Assembly (NCBI GenBank): GCA_900169235.1
Contig: FWCC01000110.1
Span: 1 to 64,000 of the forward strand
Length of the DNA stretch: 64,000 nt
From: Zarea fungicola
Lineage: Eukaryota > Ascomycota > Sordariomycetes > Hypocreales > Cordycipitaceae
Direction of reading: 5' to 3'
Shown: piece by piece, positions 58,395 through 64,000 of the stretch
How positions within the stretch are numbered: position 1 is the stretch's first letter
How the letters are laid out: each line of letters begins with the position of its first letter
Notes under the pieces: generated by a model
What the model saw: the letters and a program-made list of their open reading frames with translations, nothing else
Told to the model about the DNA's origin: nothing
Databases searched by the model: none
Program-made: the position numbers and the translations under genes

Positions 58395-60819
58395 ATGACG
58401 ACAGACATCTCTCCATTTGAACTGCATTTAATTCTCAAGTTTGAAAATGGCCAGGAGCTTACCCCAAATGAGATTCGAAAGGCGCAGAAGCTAGGCATCG
58501 ACTACCCATGGGCCGCAGGTCAGGGTCGGCAGCCCGAGAACACCAACAACGAAAATGAAGGGGGGGATGAGATTGGCCAGAAAAAGCAAAAGGTTCAGTA
58601 CACCCGCCTTCCTATTTTCCAATTACCGCTCGCTTTTTCTTTTTCCTTATTCGTGCTGGTACACTGACAGAAGCTGAGTATAGCAGGGCGATTCAAGCTC
58701 CTTGACAGGCGATGATGCTCAGCAGAAAGTGCCATTGGTCAATCCAGTCCAGAAATGCTGGTTTCCCCGCTGTCCACACACACAATCCAGGTCTGGCGGT
58801 TGCTGGCCCGGTTGTGGCTACGCTGCCACGGCTCCGACCGCGAGATACGGCCAGTATCGGCCGCCCGACTGGGCTCGAGAAACCCGGAGATACCCCAATG
58901 GCGCTCCCATCCCTCGTAACATTCCCCCTGACGACGAGGATGGCCGTTTGGATACAAGAATCTGGGGCCGTTATGCTATGCCAGACGCTCCGACCGCGAG
59001 ATACGGCCAGTATCAGCCGCCCGACTGGGCTCGAGAAACTCGGAGATACCCCAATGGCGCTCCCATCCCTCGTACCTATCCCCGTGACGACCAGGATGGC
59101 CGTTTGGACACAAGAATCTGGGGCCGTTATGCNNCCAGACGCTCCGACCGCGAGATATGGCCAGTATCGGCCACCCGACTGGGCTCGAGAAACTCGGAGA
59201 TACCCCAATGGCGCTCCCATCCCTCGTAACATTCCCCCTGACGACGAGGATGGCCGTTTGGACACAAGAATCTGGGGTCGTTTTATTATTCCAGACTGGA
59301 AGGTTCACCCTGAAAGGTATCCACGCGGTCCTCCGATCCCACCGTGGGTTCCTATCCAGTATCTTGCTCAGCCGACCGAGCATGATCAGCTTGCTGACTC
59401 TACGCCACTTGCCTACGATCCGAACGGAGGATATGACGGCGCGGATGCGCATGAGTTTTCGACTTCGGCACACTGGGCTCAGCCTGCTCAAGCATATCCG
59501 CATTACATCCCCGTGGACGGAGCCGACAGGCATCCAAGAGCACACTACCAGTATCCATACCACCCGCCGACGCGAACATTTCCAACGCATATCCCGGATC
59601 CATTCGGGTTCCCAGATCGAAATTGGCGCCAGGTTATCACTACCAGCCCGGGCGGAGATGATGCGGATGCTGCCAAGCTCAATGGCTCGGTTTTGCAGCC
59701 AAGCCAAACGTACGCGTGGCCAGGCACTGGAGTCGGACTTCGTATCGGGACGGGAGGGTCAGATCAGTCTGGCTTGTTGGTAAAGCTACTCGACAAGTAT
59801 ATCCAAGAGTATGTAGTCCATGGCGAGCTTCGTAGTAGTATGAGCTAACAGACCTGTCCACAGATGCGTTGAAGTCAAGCAGGAGACTCCATTCTTGGTC
59901 GAGTTTTACTCGTCCGATTCAGCCGTCACAATCGACTACCTAACCGAGAACGTTATCGATCTTGGCTTTACTGACACTATCCTCCTCGACACCCTATTGA
60001 AAGACCAGGGTATTGCAGACAGGAGGGAGACTGGCTGGCGTGATCACTGGATGCTGGTCGGCCCCAAGGACAATCCAATCGGGCTTCCTGAGAAGGCCGG
60101 GACAACAAGTGTGCACGCACTCTTTGCGACGATTTACACCAAGCTCCAGGCAGACCCCGATGGCCCTACAATCTTCCTGTCTCGTTCGGATGCATCGTCT
60201 TCCTATGTGAAGGAGTCGTCCATTTGGTCGGCGATTGGTCGGACACCTTCGACTTCGAGTACAGCAACCTGGTACGCGTCCTCTGGAAGCTCAGCCGCAG
60301 ATACACTTGCAGAAGCCGCCATGATTGGCGCATACACCTTGACGGACAGTGGTATGTTGAGCTCCTTTTTCTTCCCTCATCGATTCTCGAATAGAAACGA
60401 CGACATGCTGGAGATGGTCTCGAATCGCCGCAGACTCTGTAGAACGAGGCTTTGCTGACTTGTTTTCCGCGACAGATACTTGGCTCAGTGCCAGCGAAGA
60501 GATACGCGGCAAGCTAGCCACCTTTGTAAGAACAGAAACGTCATTTATTATCCTGGTACCAGCTAACCTTGACCAGACTACCGTGACTGATGAGGACAAA
60601 TTTCTGGTAAAGCCAGCTGAGCTTGTCGTCGGCAGCAGTGCCAAGAACAAAGATCGTGCGAATGACTTTGTGGACTGGGTGATCGGTGAGGATGGTGGAC
60701 AAGAAGTCATCAAGGCTTTCAAGGCGACTCGGACCGAGGTGCCTCCTGCTGTGGGACCATCGGACGCAGCGACAGAGACGTCCAGCAAAACAGCCACCGC
60801 AATCAACTCTGCCGCATAG
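58395..60819 (+). CDS. TupA-like periplasmic-binding-protein domain fused to a tandem-repeat N-terminus
   Basis: Exons 58395-58592, 58684-59808, 59864-60351, 60476-60525 and 60577-60819. They total about 701 residues once the two-N gap at 59133-59134 is taken as four real bases. Layout: a charged head (1-66), a short Cys-containing segment (CWFPRCPHTQ...GGCWPGCG), three 52-residue repeats, and a Pro/Tyr/His-rich linker. Then comes a domain of about 300 residues beginning LRIGTGGSDQSGLLVKLLDKYI. That domain matches bacterial tungstate-binding TupA proteins: IDLGFTDTILLD, WRDHWMLVGPKDNPIGL, IFLSRSDASSSYVKE, SIWSAIG and AYTLTDS occur in the expected order. No signal peptide is seen, so it is probably intracellular, unlike bacterial TupA. 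Binding of an oxyanion is inference. Confidence 0.82.
58831..59296 (+). repeat. Three tandem 156-bp coding repeats (52 residues each)
   Basis: Units start at 58831, 58987 and 59141; the last is offset by two because of the N gap. Each encodes ARYGQYRPPDWARETRRYPN, then GAPIPR, an acidic DGRLDTRIWGR segment and a short link. Copies are nearly identical at DNA level, synonymous sites included, so they are recent or homogenised. A diverged partial unit (FIIPDWKVHPERYPRGPPIP) follows. Confidence 0.92.
59133..59134. other. Assembly gap (NN) inside repeat copy 2/3 border
   Basis: Alignment with the first repeat border shows TATG where the assembly has NN, so two further bases are missing and the reading frame is artificially shifted here. 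The true number of repeats may also be larger than three. Confidence 0.9.
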
Positions 60820-61094
60820 GCATTCGGGCAAGAAAGTTGCCTAATCAAGGGCGGGAGACACCAACAAAGCACACAACAACACAGTCTTTTCTGGCAATTA
60901 GCAGTTATCTTGGTAGGAAATTGAATTTAAAACCCTCTATATAAGAGATTATGAAGCAAATGGCAGCACTACAGTGCCACAAAGGGTCGTAGAAGGAATC
61001 AGGCTGGCTCGCCAAGTCGAGACTTTGCTCATCCATGAGGCGCCTTGGGTTGCATTCAAGTCAATCCAAGCCATTATTAGCATAACTTTGGCCT
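60820..61094. other. Convergent intergenic region
   Basis: About 275 bp between the 3' ends of the TupA-like gene and the TRK transporter. Nothing recognised. Confidence 0.4.
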
Positions 61095-63296
61095 CTAATC
61101 ACGTAATAATCCACTCTCTGTCGACTTCTCCTCGCAATGTAAATGCTCACTTGGTAATTGTAGGGCACAATCCAAGGCCGCTGGCAGTCCGCGGTGCCTG
61201 CCGCGGAGCATAACCAAGCAAAGAACAAGCTTGCTACCTGTATACCACGTTCCAGCGAAGCTGTACGCGTCCGTGGGTGTTCCGACTGATATCCCTACGG
61301 TGCCGTATGCAGAGACGACCTCGAAAATGATATTGAATACTGAAAAGTTGATAGGATCAGCATTGAAATGATGGCTTTCAATTATGACAATGACAAGCAC
61401 CGCCAGCACTAGCCACCAGATGTCTTGAGCAAGCTGCCCATGTATCTGGTCGCGGATAAAATTCATGCGGCTGTCCACTGCGCCAAAGGATTTCCGGCCA
61501 TGAGATGGTGCCGGGAGCCGTCTGAGATGATGGGTACTCTTGTCGTCGGGCAAGCCATTCCTGTTACAAGCCGTGTGTTCCAGACGCAACTTGTGTGCCC
61601 TATCGGTTTCTGGAGTTGACAGGCTCAGCCTTCTATGCCAAGTGGAACCAGACGACGACCCTAACGCCTTACGACTGTCATTGCCGGTGGCGAGACTTTG
61701 GGTACCATTTGTAGCAGTTTGAGACTGAGGCTCTCCTTTGGTAGGAGCAGCTGCAGTGTCACCTGGTTCAAAAGTATCGCCATTATACGCATCAACCAAG
61801 TCGTCCTGGTAAAGGTTGGATTGGCGCATTGTAATGACGACTGGGTACACGGCAATGTACATCATGATGACGTAAAGGAACTGGACGCCAATGGAGATTT
61901 GTGCAATAGGCACAACATAAAATCCACCAGATCGAACAGCCAAGGCTTGGAAGAGACCGACGAGAACACGAGGTCCGCGTGGAATGCTGCCAACAACTGA
62001 ATTGTGCAGATTAAGCAGTTCGAACGAGGCCCAGTCTACACAATTGAGAGTTAGGACTATGAAGCATAGCCACCACGTGGGACGCGCTGGGAACAGGTGC
62101 GTGTATATGCGGCGAGGGTACTTGAGGAGAAATTTGATGGCGAGTTTCGTGGTATAGAGGGAGTTCTCGCGTGTGGTTAACTGTAGCAATTTCAGGCCGG
62201 ACCACAATATGAGCCGCAAAAAAATGGGATACGCGGTATTCCCTGCCAGAATCATCATCCCCATAGTGATGAGAACGAAATAAGCTTCTTGGAATGGAAC
62301 CATGTTGGCGTCGAGAAGCGACATGCCTGAATTATTAAACGCAGAAGCGCCATTGAAGATACCCAGCCACCAAGGATTGATATCATTGGCTAATGCGGTT
62401 TCAGGCATGTGATGAGCCATCCAGGCGCCTAAACTTAAGCACCCTAGGATTTGCCAAAGGACGAAGTATATTGGCACAATGATGGAAAGCAGTCGAAGGG
62501 CATGGTACTCGCATTTGCAAATACGTTTTCTCTGCTGCTCCATCATGAGTCCGTGGGTCGCGATTTTGTCATTTGAAGAACCGTGATTGGATAAATAAGG
62601 AGCGTCGCCCGACGACATCGGTGTAGGCGCCGCCCCCTGCACGCCATGACCTCGCTCCTGAGTGCATCCACCACCACTCGTTAAAGAGCAATGGGCATCG
62701 TCCGGCTGAGCCGCAGCCGGCGTTTCTAAACAGAGAGTGCGGCCAGCAAAACGACTGGACAGTTCCGGTCCGTCGCTGGGTTGATTGGCTACTCCCGAGC
62801 AGTCACCTCTGGCGCTTTTCTTGTAGCACTGGCCGCAGGCGACGCCGCCGACGCGGTGCTGGAAAATATGTCTGCGGGCCAGGATTGTCCAGATTGAGAC
62901 CCAAATGGTGCTCCCAAAGATGATTGCCAAGAACAGAATGGTCTGCTGCCAGGTGGTCATGGTGCTGAGGTTGACTGTATTGAGGCCTGCCTCAGTCATA
63001 CCAGACACGACCAGGAAGAGGCTGTCGACATAGCTGATGCTGCCGTGAGGGTCGGAGGACGCCCAAAACACAGCTGAGCCGACGAGACATGCCACAATAA
63101 AATAGCCATAGTGGATCGTGATGAAGTTTAGCGTCGGCAGCTGTCTGTATATCGCGGCAAGAGTCGCCGGCGGCCATGCCCGTCGGCGCAACATGCTGGC
63201 AGGGGCTTGCGAGAGCAGCAACCAAGAATACAAGTCTCGCTTTGACGGGCACGGAATCGTATACCCTGCGGTGTAAGAGCCGGCGGTTGGGAGCAA
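61095..63296 (-). CDS. TRK1: TRK-family potassium transporter
   Basis: Uninterrupted frame of 733 residues. TRK proteins take up K+ across the plasma membrane, driven by the membrane potential. They consist of four M1-P-M2 units. Visible family parts are LNFITIHYGYFIVACLV (M1), VSGMTEAGLNTVNLSTMTTWQQ (first pore loop), GIFNGASAFNNSGMSLLDANMVPF (second), ALAVRSGGFYVVPIAQ (third) and VSAYGTVGISVGTPTDAYSF (fourth). The conserved MLRGRHRGLP lies near the C-terminus. A long hydrophilic loop lies between the first and second unit. The start could be the internal ATG at 63194 (MLRRRAWPPATLAAIYRQLP), which fits the family better; the first 34 residues may be leader. Loops are shorter than in yeast Trk1. 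Confidence 0.92.
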   Translation of the reverse strand: MLPTAGSYTAGYTIPCPSKRDLYSWLLLSQAPASMLRRRAWPPATLAAIYRQLPTLNFITIHYGYFIVACLVGSAVFWASSDPHGSISYVDSLFLVVSGMTEAGLNTVNLSTMTTWQQTILFLAIIFGSTIWVSIWTILARRHIFQHRVGGVACGQCYKKSARGDCSGVANQPSDGPELSSRFAGRTLCLETPAAAQPDDAHCSLTSGGGCTQERGHGVQGAAPTPMSSGDAPYLSNHGSSNDKIATHGLMMEQQRKRICKCEYHALRLLSIIVPIYFVLWQILGCLSLGAWMAHHMPETALANDINPWWLGIFNGASAFNNSGMSLLDANMVPFQEAYFVLITMGMMILAGNTAYPIFLRLILWSGLKLLQLTTRENSLYTTKLAIKFLLKYPRRIYTHLFPARPTWWLCFIVLTLNCVDWASFELLNLHNSVVGSIPRGPRVLVGLFQALAVRSGGFYVVPIAQISIGVQFLYVIMMYIAVYPVVITMRQSNLYQDDLVDAYNGDTFEPGDTAAAPTKGEPQSQTATNGTQSLATGNDSRKALGSSSGSTWHRRLSLSTPETDRAHKLRLEHTACNRNGLPDDKSTHHLRRLPAPSHGRKSFGAVDSRMNFIRDQIHGQLAQDIWWLVLAVLVIVIIESHHFNADPINFSVFNIIFEVVSAYGTVGISVGTPTDAYSFAGTWYTGSKLVLCLVMLRGRHRGLPAALDCALQLPSEHLHCEEKSTESGLLRD

Positions 63297-64000
63297 AAGG
63301 ACTCTACCCCTCCATTACCTTCCGCAATCAATATGCTTGAGCAACTCTGCACTAGTTGGTTGAAGTTTTCTGATCTGTTGACGGTCTGTGGGTTTTTTTA
63401 GAAAGCTTTTGCTCCACTGGTTATTACTGTGGCGGTGAGGAAACCAGGGTTCAGCGCTAGACGTTCGGCGTGGCTCTGAGATCTAACCAAGGGTTACTAG
63501 TGTGCTGTAAATCCACTGATAGATATACTGTTGATATGTTTCAGGGTTGGGGTTACATCAGGGTTGTACAAGCAGCGATGTTTCATTCCCTAGTCCATAC
63601 ACCGTACCGCCTCAAGAGCCGAGCAGCGAATTTTGCCTCCCACTATTGGGAAAACACCGTACACGCTTTACATAACTGAGAATAGCCATGTATTTTCTCC
63701 ACCTAAATCTGCACGGATTATTATACTAGGAAATAATTGAATTTAATTCTAGTTTGATGGTGGTGGCTGCCAATGAAGTTGCCACCGATTTTGATGCTGC
63801 TGCGAAGGCAGCAACTAGGTGTAACGATGGCTTATCGACGTCAGCCACAGTCGGGATATACTCTAAAGCAAGTCAGTTTATTCGAACAGTACACTGGATA
63901 AATATCGTTTAGAGTATAACTCTCAATGGAGAGACTATTGTCTAGATAGATGAATAGAGATCTAGACTATCTAGCTATTAGAATACCTTTCGCTTAAGTA
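63297..64000. other. Right-edge intergenic region, AT-rich at its end
   Basis: No gene recognised. The last 300 bases are AT-rich and contain short inverted repeats (see the 63857-63918 entry). This may be the flank of a mobile element continuing outside the window, but no transposon protein is visible. Confidence 0.35.
63857..63918. repeat. 11-bp perfect inverted repeat
   Basis: TATACTCTAAA (63857-63867) and TTTAGAGTATA (63908-63918) are exact reverse complements with a 40-base loop. Its role is unknown. Confidence 0.6.

Noticed and set aside
12160..60819. Functional link between cnxH (molybdenum cofactor), xanA (molybdenum-free xanthine oxidation) and the TupA-like oxyanion-binding gene
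   Set aside because: The genes are 20-46 kb apart with many unrelated genes between; co-occurrence in the window is probably chance.

Overview
The window reads as nuclear DNA of a filamentous ascomycete. Short introns (about 50-90 nt) with GT..AG ends and a CTAAC/CTGAC-type branch site interrupt most genes. The gene set (Zn2Cys6 regulator, fungal RPB11, LSM5, YTM1, ankyrin-PH-ORD oxysterol-binding protein, xanthine dioxygenase, GPI-anchored aspartic protease) is typical of Pezizomycotina. A Sordariomycete, probably Hypocreales, is my inference; the species cannot be named from the sequence alone. Many genes were only whole after splicing by eye, so exon lists are given in the entries.

Left edge (1-0.6 kb): AT-rich relic of a pogo-like DNA transposon. 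0.9-13.6 kb is a dense housekeeping block: mitochondrial release-factor methyltransferase MTQ1, RNA polymerase II subunit RPB11, LSM5 (six exons for 81 residues), a WRN-like 3'-5' exonuclease, ribosome-assembly factor YTM1, an RBM5/RBM10-like splicing protein, molybdopterin synthase large subunit (cnxH) and a small three-exon hypothetical gene. 14-18 kb holds a divergent pair, a Zn2Cys6 regulator and an aldo-keto reductase. Both look damaged: the regulator lacks one zinc-ligand cysteine and the reductase carries a 4-bp duplication that shifts its frame. 18-36 kb: GPI-anchored aspartic protease, acyl-CoA thioesterase, Osh1/Osh2-type oxysterol-binding protein, a conserved fungal unknown, a catechol O-methyltransferase-like enzyme, xanthine dioxygenase (xanA) and a secreted protein of unknown role.

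36-46 kb is gene-poor, with one small secreted glycoprotein gene. 46-54.3 kb is a same-strand run of PAQR receptor, M3 metallopeptidase, 2-oxoglutarate oxygenase and amidase, all apparently intact. 54.3-58.4 kb holds only decayed coding traces. At 58.4-60.8 kb is the most unusual gene: a TupA-like (tungstate-binding) periplasmic-binding-protein domain of bacterial type, fused behind three near-identical 52-residue tandem repeats. The assembly has a two-N gap inside the third repeat that falsely breaks the frame. A TRK potassium transporter converges on it, and the right edge is again AT-rich and empty.

No tRNA, rRNA, CRISPR array or complete transposon was recognised.
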